DNA from: Casuarius casuarius
Taxonomy: Eukaryota; Chordata; Aves; Casuariiformes; Casuariidae
NCBI GenBank assembly: GCA_003342895.1
Contig: PTFA01000055.1
Span: 293,267 to 357,266, forward strand
DNA: 64,000 nt
Direction: 5' to 3'
The position numbers were made by a program, and so were the translations under genes. Each line of letters opens with the position of its first letter. The first letter of the stretch is position 1. Positions 23,131 through 35,227 of the stretch are shown here, one piece after another. A model generated the notes under the pieces. The model was given only the letters and a program-made list of their open reading frames with translations. It did no database searches and had not been told where the DNA came from.

Positions 23131-23509
23131 TACTGAATTTTATTGTTAGCAAATTTGAAACATACTGATGCACAAATTTCAATTTCGCTATATCTTTTTT
23201 CTCATAGTAGACCTGAAAAATAAAATAGTATGGTGACATATTTCTTATCCTACAGTGTTATAGTATCTCAAGCTATTACGATAAAATAATGCATTTTATT
23301 TAAAAAAAGAGAACAAAGCCATCCAAAACATATCTATACATAATCTGCTGCATAATCATGCATCCTATGCTATGCACAGAAAACCTCACAGTTCCAACAC
23401 ATAAGTCAAGTATAACTCCTTATTTAAACAGAAAAGAAAAGCACATTAAATTCTTTCAAAGTTTGATAGAAGTGACTTTGAGCCCCAGAGTGCTTGTGGA
23501 AAAGGGTAC

Positions 23510-24100
23510 AAGAACATGAATTTGGAGGTTTCTTTTAAATATTTCCTTTGTTTCATTTTTAATCAAGGAATTTAAATCAGGTAAGTATTTCCCACTGCAG
23601 CTGTATGAATCTCACTAGTATTTATATTGACCTCTTAATTGTTATAAAAACATGCATTTTGGTACAATTATCATTAACCTGCAAGCAATAACCTTTTACA
23701 TGTTTAAAGTGGTTGCAGTGCTTGTTATTATAGCCCACGTTCAGTGCTGTTCATTTAGTATGCTGTGTTTTTAACACAAATGTAATCCACTCTGCATTTT
23801 CCATTTAAAATGCATAAGGCAAAGTGCATCATAACAGGATGTAACTACGTATTAATCAAATTAGCACAACACTTCAAAGGCCCTGGCTTTTTACTAGGCT
23901 ACTGTTAGATCACAATTCATGATGGAAAGAAGCAGTGTAATGAAAGGCTTGGCAAGGGAGCTGTTTATTTTCTTTCCAGAAAGATATATTGTGGGTTAAT
24001 TTTCATGACGGGAAAAAATGTGGAGAAAAAGTATCAGTAAGCATTAAGCCAAAGCACAATAAATGGAATTTAAAATACTACTGTGGCTTTGCTATTGACA
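23510..24100. promoter_or_regulatory. Candidate conserved non-coding element
   Basis: This is about 590 bases with no microsatellite, no recognised transposon and dense transcription-factor-like cores. Examples are TTTTTAATCAAGGAATTTAA, TACAATTATCATTAACC, CTACGTATTAATCAAATTAG and TTTAAAATGCATAAGG. Long, evenly AT-rich, motif-dense stretches like this in developmental-gene introns are often deeply conserved enhancers. Alignment is required; this call rests on texture only. Confidence 0.25.
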
Positions 24101-24720
24101 AACATAAATGTAGTAATTAGTTGATGACACAACAGAGCTCAAATGACCCATTGTTTAATTATTCAAACTTCATGACCCAAACGAAGACAAGTCAGATTAT
24201 TCAATATTCACATTGTGAAACAAGACAGCTGGGCAGGTTCTTTCCCCTTCATACGCTTAACATACTACAGGTCCACAAGAACCTTCAACTAATACCTTTT
24301 TCAATACTGTTTTTCAAGACTTTCGATTCTGTACTAAACATTTTCAATTTATGATCATTTTAGGTTATGTTTTAGAATATGAAGTGAGGCCTTCTGGCCT
24401 ATTGACTTCTACATGGAATAGTCGTGATTTAGGAAACCCAATGTAAGACACTTTCAGTGGAGTAAGCAAAGCATCAAGAAGGCATAAGGGAACAGTGTTT
24501 GTGTTGATGTCTCCACAATGTGAGGGCTTGCAATGAGATGTGAAAATGGTTTCCTGCTTGGACGCATGCTCTAGTATCATCACAGTTTCAGAAGAAATTC
24601 AAATGGTTGATGCTGAACTTCTGAACCTCCTTTTAAATTTACGAATTTATATTCATCTCATTAACTTATATCCATTTTCTTAGTTTCTTTTTTTAAACTG
24701 CAGGTTAATTTGGAGATTTT
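24101..24720. other. AT-rich non-coding stretch
   Basis: No exon or repeat is recognised. Two short antiparallel frames, 24121-24354 on + and 24365-24583 on -, have no features of real proteins. Confidence 0.5.
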
Positions 24721-24770
24721 GAAAGTCAGTGGTGAAACTCCTGTTGGCTTTGGCTGGAGCAGGACTGAAT
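24721..24770. repeat. Degraded palindromic MITE-like repeat
   Basis: GAAAGTCAGTGGTGAAACTC, then CTGTTGGCTTTGGCTGGAGC and AGGACTGAA follow the sauropsid repeat pattern 'gaagtcagtggga...ctcctgttgacttcaatgggagcaggat'. Both arms of the palindrome are partly visible. Confidence 0.4.
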
Positions 24771-27020
24771 TCGTATATTCAGCGAAGTCTTCCCTAAAAT
24801 AGCAATAATTTCCTTTTCTTCTAGCTTCTGGCATCCACTCTTTTGATGCTTATTTATTTATTCCAACTTTTATGCATGCAAGCTATTAATGTTATTTTCT
24901 AAATCAGTCATTGAGCCCACTACCCATTTCTGTAGATAAAAGAAAGAAATCCACCCTCTCGTTTATGTTTTGTGTAACATTTAAAAGATCTTTATGGCCA
25001 TATCTCTATTTTCATTACTGAGGTACATTAGTAAAAGCAAACCTGATATTGGCGCCTTTTCTGAGAACCTGAAAACAATTGATATATATCCTAAGGAAAA
25101 CTGCTTTGACATACTTTATTTGGCAAGCACATAGCCTCCTGCTAGAGAAAATCACTGAGGAAATGCTATCTTAAGTTATGATGGTAGTGCTCAAAAAAGG
25201 AAGATTGAAGGTGACAGGCTATATCTTTAGGAACTTTTAAATTATGAAAGAATGCAGTCAGTGAAAATTAACAAACTTTTCAAAGAGTTAAAATATTAAA
25301 AATAAAATGTAAGTCTAAAGGTATACACATTCCCATGTATATGATATTTATATCATGCATCTGGTGTATATACATATCATAAATTTGTGTTAATTGTTCT
25401 TATGTAGGGGATCTAGGTATTAAATAACACCTCTCAAATGGTACCAGGACCATCCATTGCTTTAACTCCAATTTAAGACATGTTTTGAGGGAGAAGACTA
25501 CTACTTAAAAATGTCTTCTGTCCTGCGTTGAAAACAGTTGGACTGAACTGGAACCTTACAGCAATTAGATTAAATTTCTCTAATGTTTGATGGTTTAATG
25601 AGATACTTTTAACCACTGTACCTTCAGGATTTTTTTGTTAGTTTATTTCAATTTCCTGCTTTGAGAAAGCTAAGATTAATGACAAAAAATCACATACATA
25701 TTGACATAGATAAACACAGTCACATTAAAAATAGCTGTTATTACTGATTGCAATAGGATAACTACAGAAAAAAAACATGGGAGCAGAACCTTTCCTTGCA
25801 AAAATCTTCACAATTTAAGTCAAATTGTAGTAGGAGATTTCGTTGCACCTGAAGAGCTGGTGTCTAATTATATTTGTATACACAGTTATTACAGTGTTCA
25901 TATTTAGTTCTGGTTCTCCTACGTGCTGGATCAGACAAATTTTCCTCTGAAAATTTCCAGCTAACTTTCAGTTTCAGTTTCTGTTTCTATTTTGTCTGTA
26001 TTGTGTCCATTCTAATGGGTTCACAGAAACTGTCTTGACAACATGTAATGGTATCATGTTGTCATTGTAAATGACCAGGATGAAATATAGGGCTAAATCT
26101 TGACTTTAATCACACAAAATTCTCACAGAAATGACTGTATAAGAATTGCTCAATTAAAGAGAGGTTTGAGATGAGAAGGTGTATAATGTCATTTAGCTCT
26201 TTGCATTATTTTCTGTGCTATAATCTTCCAATGTTGCTTCCAGATCAGTTTTAAATGATTCAGATCATTTCATTACATCACTAGAGAAATTTTGTTTTTG
26301 TATCTGACAGACCTTGCATCTTGAGAATATCTCTTTGTTTTAATTATATTTTTCCTCAGTTTTATCCTTTTACTTCTAGACTGAATTTATAACTTAATAT
26401 TTCTGTTACAAAAAGAGGCAGAAGATCATGTTTTCTTCTGGTGCAAACTGTGCATATCGTTCAAACACAGAAGACTAAATAAAGAAGACTTGCAAGATAT
26501 TCAGGAAATGAGTGTTCAGCATAGCAGCTCTATAAGAAGGAAAAAGCAATTCTGAATATTTGGCTTCCTCCTGAAAATCCATCTAATTAGAAATTTAAGT
26601 ACGAAAAATGCAGTGAACTAAAGAGAAGTAAAATTTCAATGGGAAGGCAAATGTAATGCTCTGAGATTTAACCAAGTGCTAAATCCAGTGACCTTTTCTG
26701 TAAAGGGTATGGAGGAATTATGTTTCTGCAGTTTTCTCAGGGAGAAGGAGACTATCCAGTCACTACTTCAGGGAAGGTGAAGTCATGGTGCCAATATTAA
26801 AGCTTTGGTGGAGAGTGTGTATTCTGCCCTTTGTCTAGAGCATGAAACTGCCTTAACCGGGCTCTTTCTGCTCTTTTGGTGAGGAACACTCAAGTCCTCC
26901 ATACACCACCATAAGAAGGATAAAGAACATGGTTATCACACTGCTCTAGATAGGAGGGAGATGAAGATGTAAAAGTATCCCAGAGGTAACTCCTGTTCTG
27001 GTAGGGAAAGAATATTGTTT
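24771..27020. other. AT-rich non-coding stretch, no gene seen
   Basis: No coding exon is recognised. A perfect 10-bp hairpin lies at 26036-26064: TGACAACATG (26036-26045) against CATGTTGTCA (26055-26064), with a 9-base loop. A weak repeat-like segment (GGGCTAAATCTTGAC) lies at about 26091. Otherwise unremarkable. Confidence 0.5.
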
Positions 27021-27026
27021 TTTAAA

Positions 27027-27071
27027 TCTCATATCACATATATAGAGAGACGTATATGTCTCTCATATCAC
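27027..27071. repeat. Hairpin flanked by an 11-bp direct repeat
   Basis: TCTCATATCAC occurs at 27027-27037 and again, identical, at 27061-27071. Between and overlapping the copies is a perfect 7-bp inverted repeat, GAGAGAC (27045-27051) and GTCTCTC (27058-27064). This could be the footprint of a small insertion with target duplication, or a chance local duplication. Confidence 0.35.
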
Positions 27072-28980
27072 TGTTTAGCCAGCAAAAGTCACAAGGCTGT
27101 AAATACAGGACCTCAGAGAGAATTACATTGTTTTAATGGAAAGTAGAAACTTTTAAAAAATAAATTAGAAAGAGGAGAACTGTACAGTAATTAACAGAGT
27201 GCTTTTTAGAGGAAAGACCATATGGTGATGAGAAGGATGGTACTGTATTTTACTTATATACCTCTCTTTTGAAAACATGACCACAGGAACTCTTCCAAAA
27301 ACAAGAGGCATATGAGGTGGTGAGATTTCAGATCTCTCTCTAAGAGCTCTCATGTCAAGAAGGAGTCTCCTTTAGATGTTTCAGATAAAAAGAATCTTTC
27401 AAACTCTTAAAATCCATTAATCTTGAATCAAGTACTCCATTTTGGCATGGATATTATGGGCATTTTAAAAAATATTTAAGATTGAAAAGCAGTTTTGTTT
27501 TTAGTTTCATTTTCAGTTCCTTCTTATTTCAGTTCATTCCTTTCTGAAATAAGGTAATTTTGGGTGAAATTCTGCAATCCTAGTGTACATATAGAAAGAA
27601 ATTCTTCCATGTTCTAGTGAGATCAGTTATTTAATATTCATTTCATCTCAAGTTAAAAGACAAACAAGCTCATTGCACCCCAGAGGTGATTTTCAAAGGC
27701 ATGAATTGTAACTAGATACATAACTTGGATTGGGTCTTAGGTAAAAAAGTATTTGCTGTCTATATTCCATTCAGTATTCCATTCAACAATAGCTCGAAAA
27801 TTAAATTATTCCATGAATAAGAGTAAGACTTTCAGGATTTTTTTATCATTGCTTAGGATATGGGATACATATGCCTGAAATTGCACTATTTATTTTTACA
27901 CTACAAACCACTTAACTTCAAGTATTAGAGATAAGGATAAATAAACTAATTTAAAATAAAATCCCATGTGTCACTTAAGAGTTTTTATTACCCTAGATTT
28001 AGGATTATCTCTGGCTCCAGACAACTATATTTAAAATATTCACACAATTTGTCCCATTGAAACAATATTCTTCAGATATGCAGAACTGTAAAATCAAGCC
28101 AAAGCTAATGTTTATATTTGTAGAACTATGAAAGAGGTTGCAGTCCCATTATATTTTTTAATATTTACTATTATTAAGCATATTATCTTAAGGTATAAGC
28201 TGAAAGGGATGCAGTCAAGGTTGAGTTCCAAACACTAATGCACATTTCTGTGTCAATTTTTCAACACTCCAATTGTGCTGTTATGATAAAGTTTAAGAAG
28301 AGATCTAATCTAAAGCTGTAAGTTTATCACATTTTGTTGTTAACATCCTTAATTGTTACTTTTTTTTAGTCAACTATTCAGAATGTGAGATTTTCAATAT
28401 GTGCTCTTACAGAAGTATGCCAACAACTCCTCACCCTAACATGTCAAAATGTTACTTGTTTTATTAAATGTAAAGCTTTTCCCAAGGGAATCATCTGTCC
28501 TTTTGACATGTCCTTCTGTTACTGTGTATGGTATGAAAGTACTACAAGGATCCATTAAAACAGAGTGTACAGTTTTTTAGAGTTTGGTGAATGCATAGAT
28601 GGAAAACCTCCTATAATACCTAGTTTGACACTTTGAGGTTCACTGAGTAGCAAATGTTGCTCTCATCTGTTTTGTGACAGCTGAGGAGCAAATTCTGATT
28701 TATTTGGTTTGAATCTGAACTTCTAGTTATAATCAGAAGATAAAATTCAGTCATCTACTGAAGCCAAAAGGTTTTGCTGAAGAACTATTTCCCAAATATC
28801 TTTCATTAAAGCAAAAAAATGGCTTTCTGTGAAGAAACTTTTCCTTTTTACATTCACAAGCTTTAGTCACACTTTTTTTCATCAGCAGTTTACTATTTTA
28901 AGAATGTTATCAAGTAGTTAAACTATGTTAGGGCAGTCAATCATTACAAAGCTTTGACTTTAGCTTATCTTTATCTACGT
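27072..28980. other. AT-rich non-coding stretch, no gene seen
   Basis: A 12-bp period direct repeat (TATTCCATTCA twice) lies at 27763-27785. GGGTGAAATTCTGCAATCC (about 27564-27582) is a possible end of a palindromic MITE, weakly supported. No exon is recognised. Confidence 0.5.
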
Positions 28981-31600
28981 TTATCTTTTTGTCTTAGGTA
29001 ACCCTTCATTGTTTTCTTGTCTTCCAGCCATTACATGCTGCCATCTATGTAGTAGCCAGCTGGTGGCCTGAAGACATATTAAACGTGGTTGCTGTCCTTC
29101 AGCTAGTCATTGTCCCTTGGGCTGTGAGATGTCAGCTACCCATGACCCATCTAAACAATTTGCTGTTTGTGGCTGAGGTGGATGCTGAAAAAATTCCATG
29201 AGCCCTTTATCCTCTGGGTATATTTACCCTCCATGTATATGATGTGGTGTTAGCTGTATTTTCTTGCATCCAATCCAACTGGAGCAGTATTGGTAATATA
29301 ACTAGAAGCCTTACTTGTGAGATTTCAGATCCAATTCCCAGAGCAGAAAGCCTAGATAACGTCTGGTGTCCATCCAAAATGAAATGAATCTCCTAAAGCT
29401 TTGGATAGTTTTGTTCATTGTGAAAATAAATGTGCCGTAGTCAACCAGTTAATATCCTACTTAAACAAAGTTTACTTAATAAAAAAAGGCTTTAATTATA
29501 TACAGCTGTATACCATTAATATTCTTGGACAAAGCTTTCTGCATACAGGAAGAGATATAAAGTAAATGAACAAGACATGACCTAAGACGATACATAACTG
29601 TTTCCTTAGTTCCAGAAATGCATTTATTGATTTTGTTTTCACCATGGTCAGAATATACAAACATTTGTCAGCTGCATCCTTTAGCACTCAGCTCATGGAG
29701 AACTATTAAAAGTTGCCCTTATAGATTCCACCACAAATAAAGTGTTGTTGCAGTATATATCATTACACCCTTCTTTCACATATACAAATAAATATAATCT
29801 TCACAGAGTAGTGTTAGCAGTGTTAGGATACTTCAGTTGCTATTGGTAACGATAGTGATGATAATACTTTCCGGATGAATTATGTATTAATTGTTTTGGT
29901 GAAAAAATGGAGATGAACTTTATTTATGGCTGGGTTTCTCTAAAAGGGTTACAAGGGTTGCACTTTTATTGTGTACGCCAGGTTTTCAAATCAATATTTA
30001 TACATTTTCCCCAATGCTAATGCAACCCTATCCATTTGTTAAAATAAACAATAAAACCTGACCTATTTACAGTGTTCTATGTATGCTATACCAGCTACTC
30101 TATAAACATCACTGCTGAGAATTAACACTATGGATTCAGCAGTATAATTTATCAAATATGCTATCTGAAAATTAAAGGCCCAGTTCTGTGGTCCTTTCAC
30201 AACGTAACTCTTTGAGGTGATGTGGAGGTCTGCATGAGAAGGGATTGCAGGAGTCTAAGCAATAGTTGCCCTCTACAGAAACTTAGGAACTGTTTGGAAA
30301 TTTGAAAATCCAGAATTGGGTTCAGAAATCAGGCCAGATTCTCTGCTAAAGTCTGGAAAGGTAGCCCTTTCAAATGCCAGCTGATACCTTCCAAAGATGT
30401 CTGTGAGCAAATATCTCAATTCTAAACTGCGAGCTTTCCTAATACTCTTCTCATCATTCCTCAACATTGACCCAGCGGAATCACTGACCACCGAAAGAAG
30501 AGAGTATTTTAGCCTACGTTTTGTTCATCTTTAAATCTTTTCTTTGATCTTCTTTTCTTTTTAAAACCAAGACTGCTGACAACTGCACTGAGTGTTAGCT
30601 GAGTGGATAGCATTAATTTATCTTATTAGAATCTGAGCCCAGACCACCAACCTCATTTCACCTCAGACCTTTTCCCAGATTTATTAAAAATGACTTATGT
30701 CCCTCTCAGACAATTTACATAGAAAAGATATGTCAAGTGCAAAAGTGTGAAGGCATCTGTATTCAGTACACCCACATCACAGATTACATTATCATATTAA
30801 AAATTATTTTTCAATATATAATGAGAAAAATGTTCATATTATAAGTAAGAACCAAGTTTAAGTAGCTATATCGGGAAATTCCATTCTGTACAATGTAAAA
30901 AAATGCAGGCATATAACGGCTAGATTGACTGATTCTTATGTGATGTTCTGGTGCACAATAAAAGTAATTGAACTGACCACAATTGAGGTTAGATCAGAGT
31001 TTAACTGATGTATCTGAAATGTAAGACTCAGCATTTGCAAATTGATTTCCAAGACAAGATAAAACTTTGGAAATATGATTATATGTGTTTCATAAGCCAT
31101 GTATTTAATATCTCCTTATCCTTAAAGAAAGTTTGAATATTTAGATAGTTTAAAAAATTCAGCTGTTGATTATTGCAACAGTAAATCATACACACTCATA
31201 GTCTTCTCTTTATTGAAGTTAATAGGAGTATCACTTGAATATGGACTGTTAATCTATATTCTGGAGGGATTTTCTCTAAAGAAGGTAAAACTGACAGACT
31301 AACCATACTGACAAAAATCCATAAGCAGAGGTGTAAAGTCAAAAGACACCGTTATGATTGCCAAGACTGAGATTCATCTCACCTAACTTTAATTGCTGGA
31401 AAGTAGCTAAGTCTCCAGCTTTCTTCTATAGTCAGCATGGAAACCAGTATGCCCAGATAACTCGGCGACAAAGATGGGAGGTGGGATGGATTATCCTTTG
31501 GATGCTTGAATCTCCCCCATTGACTATCAAGAGGGTGTGTACAGGCATTTTAGACTGGTTATCTATACTTTAAGATAACTGAAGTTAGGTAATGAATCCA
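28981..31600. other. AT-rich non-coding stretch with one MITE-like remnant
   Basis: The segment around 29020-29400 has more balanced base composition but no frame or repeat I recognise. TTTATTGAAGTTAATAGGAG (31209-31228) matches the 'ccattgaagtcaatggga' centre of the palindromic repeats, suggesting one worn copy at about 31208-31248. No coding exon is recognised. Confidence 0.45.
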
Positions 31601-31689
31601 TCCCTGACTCTGAGCTCTTGAATATTAAAACCTCTGGAACTTCTCACACATATTCCTCCAATGGAGGGATTTATTCTCTTAGATGAGTG

Positions 31690-31830
31690 GGCACTAACCA
31701 ATAAGTTGTGGTTGAACTAAAGAGAACTTTTCAAACGCCACAACTTTTCCACTATAAAACTCCAAGCCTAGAAATAAAGATTTGATTCTTTGATCTCGTC
31801 TGAAGACCAGCCCTCACTCTGAGGCGGACG
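31690..31830 (+). promoter_or_regulatory. Pol II promoter-like segment, possibly a solo LTR remnant
   Basis: In order on the + strand are a CCAAT box (AACCAATAAG, about 31697-31706), a TATA box (ACTATAAAAC, TATAAAA at 31753-31759) and, 20 bases further on, a polyadenylation signal (AATAAA at 31773-31778). A TATA box closely followed by AATAAA is the U3/R arrangement of many retroviral-type LTRs, and the next 150 bases (31800-31920) are unusually GC-rich for this neighbourhood. No terminal repeat boundaries, primer-binding site or viral genes are visible, so an LTR origin is only a suggestion. A chance arrangement or a promoter of an unknown non-coding RNA are alternatives. Confidence 0.3.
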
Positions 31831-32610
31831 TGCAGGACTCCCTTCAAGCCCAGAGGAAGCTGTCTGCTCTGTCTGAGGAGCGACCCAAGCTCCCATTCCT
31901 GCAGCTGCACCATCATTTGTTGACTAAACTAGTACCAGGTCTGCACAGGCATATGAAAGACAGGACTGATGTTTTTAAAGGTATTAAACACCTCCTTTCC
32001 CTAGATTTATGATAGTCACTGACAAGGATTTAATGAAGACCAAACGGTTTTGATATGTATGTGGGTATAGTTTCCACTGTAAGTGAATAAAAAGTTATTT
32101 GCTTACTGTTCCTTATTGAATATCAGATATGGTCCTTAAGAAAAGACTACTACCCTCAGACATAACTACTTTTATTGCTAATATTTGGGGAATCTGAGGA
32201 AAATAAACAACAAAAAAGAAGTTTTAAGAGTCCCTTTAGTTCTCATAGCTCTTGTTGTACTCACTTTTTTTTAAAAGATAGTGTTCAACGTTCTGGCTAA
32301 AGTTAAATTTAAAGATGCATTTAAGATTAGTTTTTAGGAAAGTAAAGTGCTTAACTTATTCAAACTGATTGCTGATAAAAATCCTTTCAATATCACTTAG
32401 TATGCACTCTAAACACTTGATGGGCAGGGGAAGATACAAGTACTCCCTCATTGTACCAAGAAGCGGCTGAATGCATTCTGATATTGCTGTCCCACATGCT
32501 ACAGTTGACAAGATCCCTGTATTATCTATTCTGTAAGTGGAGCACTCACACTTATCATTGCAGGAGCTGTCACTGTTACTTTCTCCCGTATCATGTTTAA
32601 GAAGACGGCT
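31831..32610. other. Non-coding stretch
   Basis: A 60-codon frame at 31830-32012 lies directly downstream of the promoter-like segment, in the GC-richer patch. It has no recognised domain. Beyond it no gene or repeat is seen. Confidence 0.4.
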
Positions 32611-32621
32611 TAAGATATCCT

Positions 32622-32640
32622 TACCCCCACCCCCACCCCA
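32622..32640 (+). repeat. (CCCCCA)n short C-rich repeat
   Basis: Three units of ACCCCC-type sequence (CCCCCACCCCCACCCCA). The complementary strand carries G-runs of 4-5 that could support a G-quadruplex-like fold, although only three full runs are present. Confidence 0.7.
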
Positions 32641-34019
32641 ATTTAAATGTGGAATTAAATGCGATTATTTGTATGCACAATTGACATAGAGAAAATAGAG
32701 AAAGATAAAATGATTTGTACAGTTTGTTTCGGGAACCTCTTTGCCATGTGCTGTGCAGTAACAACACCATCAGGTTTTATATACTTGCTGTATGTGCCAT
32801 TGGCAAATTTGGAATAGACCATTCCTTTCCATAATCCAAAATGCTTGTGAAAAATATATATACATGAAAATTGTAAGAAAAGAATCACAAGAATAGCCAA
32901 CAGCCTTTATACTTTTGATGATGTGAATATAGAGAATGGAATTATACTTAGAAATTATGCTTAAGAAATATTTAATAATGCTGTTTTCAGAAATGATGCT
33001 GACACACAACTGAACAAGAGTAAGTGAATGAGTAGAGCTGTCTATATTTTTCAGGATTTTCTACTACAGTTACAGTGCTTCCTGGTCTTTTGTAGCCATT
33101 TGACTTAGAAGTACAGGCGTGCCTAGGCAAATGAAATTAAGAATAAAACAACCTCAGAAATGAAATACTCTGTCTCTTACTGCTCCTAAAAAGCCATTTT
33201 AAAACACTCTTGTCTGAAATGTTATTTAGCCACTTGAAATACTTTTGTATCAATGGAATTGCGCAAAAATTAGAAAGATGACAAATCATTTCTTACAAGT
33301 TTACAGAGTTAATTGTTTTTGCTTTATCTGATTGTTTTTGTGAAAAATTTGCCTATGATCATCATATTGGTCATTATTCAGTTTGCCGGCCTTTCTTTGA
33401 GTTTTTTGCACCTTTTATTTTTCTCGTCTTTCTTTTTTTCACCTTTATTTCTTCAAAGTGTTTTTTTTTAAATATATTTTGCTACAGAAAAATGGAATAT
33501 CATTGTTTCTTGGAAAGATATAAATGTCAGTGCAATAGAAAGCTAAAAGTAAAAAGACCATCAAGGCTCCCTAAAAAATTGAAAATCTCATAAATTGAAA
33601 ATCTTGGGCCCAAAGTTTAGTTTTTAAATATCACACTCATTTTCTCTCTTCAGTCCATGGACAAGATGTTTTAGATGCTATTCCATTTCTCATAAACATT
33701 TTGACACCATATCAGAATTAATAACTAAAGATATTAAGAAAAAATTTTCTGGTTAATTATTTGAAGTATGTGAATTGTATCTCATCCTTCTCACACATAA
33801 ATGCAAAGACGATAACTGAAAACAGGAATTAATTAACGGTAGATCAACTTAAAATCAACATTGTTTTAAGTCTCAAAACAGTCAGTTTAAAAATTTTATG
33901 AAATTTCCCTCCACAGATGTGAAAGGCCACATATGCTGCCGTATGTATACACAAGAAAGAGCACAAAACCAAGTACAAGTGGGTTTTATGCCTGTGAAAA
34001 CGAATGGGAAGCCAGTAGT
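32641..34019. other. AT-rich non-coding stretch, no gene seen
   Basis: T-rich and A/T runs occur at about 33416-33470. Two overlapping minus-strand frames (32655-33009) show no domain. No interspersed repeat is recognised. Confidence 0.5.
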
Positions 34020-34160
34020 TGGCTCCCCACCCTGCCCCTCTGAGAGACCTCGGGCTGCTCACGCTGTGGCCACGGCTGCCGCCAGGGCTGCACTGCTGAG
34101 GGGCGTAAGGCTGCAGCTGTGCCCATCATGAGTTCCCCCTGTGCGGTTCAACGCGTTTGA
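34020..34160. other. Isolated GC/CpG-rich pocket
   Basis: CCTCGGGCTGCTCACGCTG, then GCCACGGCTGCCGCCAGG, GGGGCGTAAGGC and TTCAACGCGTTTG give about ten CpGs within 140 bases in an otherwise CpG-poor desert. Open frames cross it on both strands without recognised domains. It could be a small regulatory island, an unannotated exon of a non-coding RNA, or a decayed GC-rich repeat. Confidence 0.35.
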
Positions 34161-34972
34161 AGTTAATGTTGACTTGGCATGAACTGTACAGCTATCTAAA
34201 ATCCCATAGCTTTGGAAGAGAAAACATCATCTAGAATGGCAGACTTTCGCTATTCCCCATTTGCCTGCCCACCATCTTTTGCAGCGTATCGCTAACCCTT
34301 GCTGTGGTACAAAGGAGCAGGTGGCAGCTATTTAATGCCTTGCTATGAAGCCACATGGATGCATTTCTCCTGCACACAGACACCCCAGGGTCTTCTGACT
34401 TTAACATAGGCCCATCTGCTGCTCTCCACTGCACATACTGTAGAGGATACCAGTGCTTAAAGAAACGGACAGTAAAACCATAAAACACATATTTGGGGCC
34501 AAAACATCAGGTGGCATAAAACATTTGAGGCTAAGGGGACTGTGGACTTTCTCAACATTTTAGGATCTGTCCCAGGCTATGAACACAGTTTTAAACTATG
34601 CTAGAAATGGAAGGATTAAAAATATATATTTAATTGATATTTTGATGATTTTCTCGGAGGTGCATTATAAGTGCAAATGCTCTTCTGTACCACTGAACTC
34701 TGCATCATCTCTGAGGCTTCAGCTTGTTGCTCTAATGCAGATCTAAACTGCCTCCTTCTCTCTTTCTGCGTACAACTAAACCAAAATAGATTAATGAAAT
34801 GGAGGTGAAATCTGCCAGGTATGCTTCAAACGTTGTACTATAAATATAAAAAGACTGCACTTCAGCTAAAAGTCTGCAGTGCTATTTTGCTTTAGATCTG
34901 TTTAGACTTAAATAATTCAAGATAGAAAACAAAGACTAGTATTTAAGTCAGCTCCTTTAGTCTTCCAGGTCA
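34161..34972. other. Non-coding stretch
   Basis: No exon, repeat or tandem array is recognised. Confidence 0.5.
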
Positions 34973-35030
34973 TGATCCTGCACTGGTGAAGTTAAACATT
35001 GATTTTAACTGAGGATGGATTTGGCCTCCA
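34973..35030. repeat. Degraded palindromic MITE-like repeat
   Basis: ATGATCCTGCACTGGTGAAG, then ACATTGATTTTAACTGAGG and ATGGATTTGGCC follow the palindromic repeat pattern '...atcctgc..tgaagtcaat...cattgacttcaatggggccaggatttggcc'. Worn but recognisable. Confidence 0.35.
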
Positions 35031-35200
35031 GAAAACAAGTTCATTGAGAAGACTTCCTCTCCTTACTTAACTATTTCCATGATTTCCAAAGAACATATCT
35101 GTGGAAAGAACCACGTGCTCTTTGCCATCTGAAAAGAAGCAAAAGACAATGTGCGTGTGTTTGTATATGAATGTGAAAGTGCCAAATCCAATACCATTTC

Positions 35201-35227
35201 AGTAGACAGAAATGAGATCTGTCTACT
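35201..35227. repeat. Perfect 10-bp hairpin
   Basis: AGTAGACAGA (35201-35210) is the exact reverse complement of TCTGTCTACT (35218-35227), with a 7-base loop. AGAC/GTCT cores are SMAD-type half-sites, so a binding palindrome is possible, as is chance. Confidence 0.5.
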
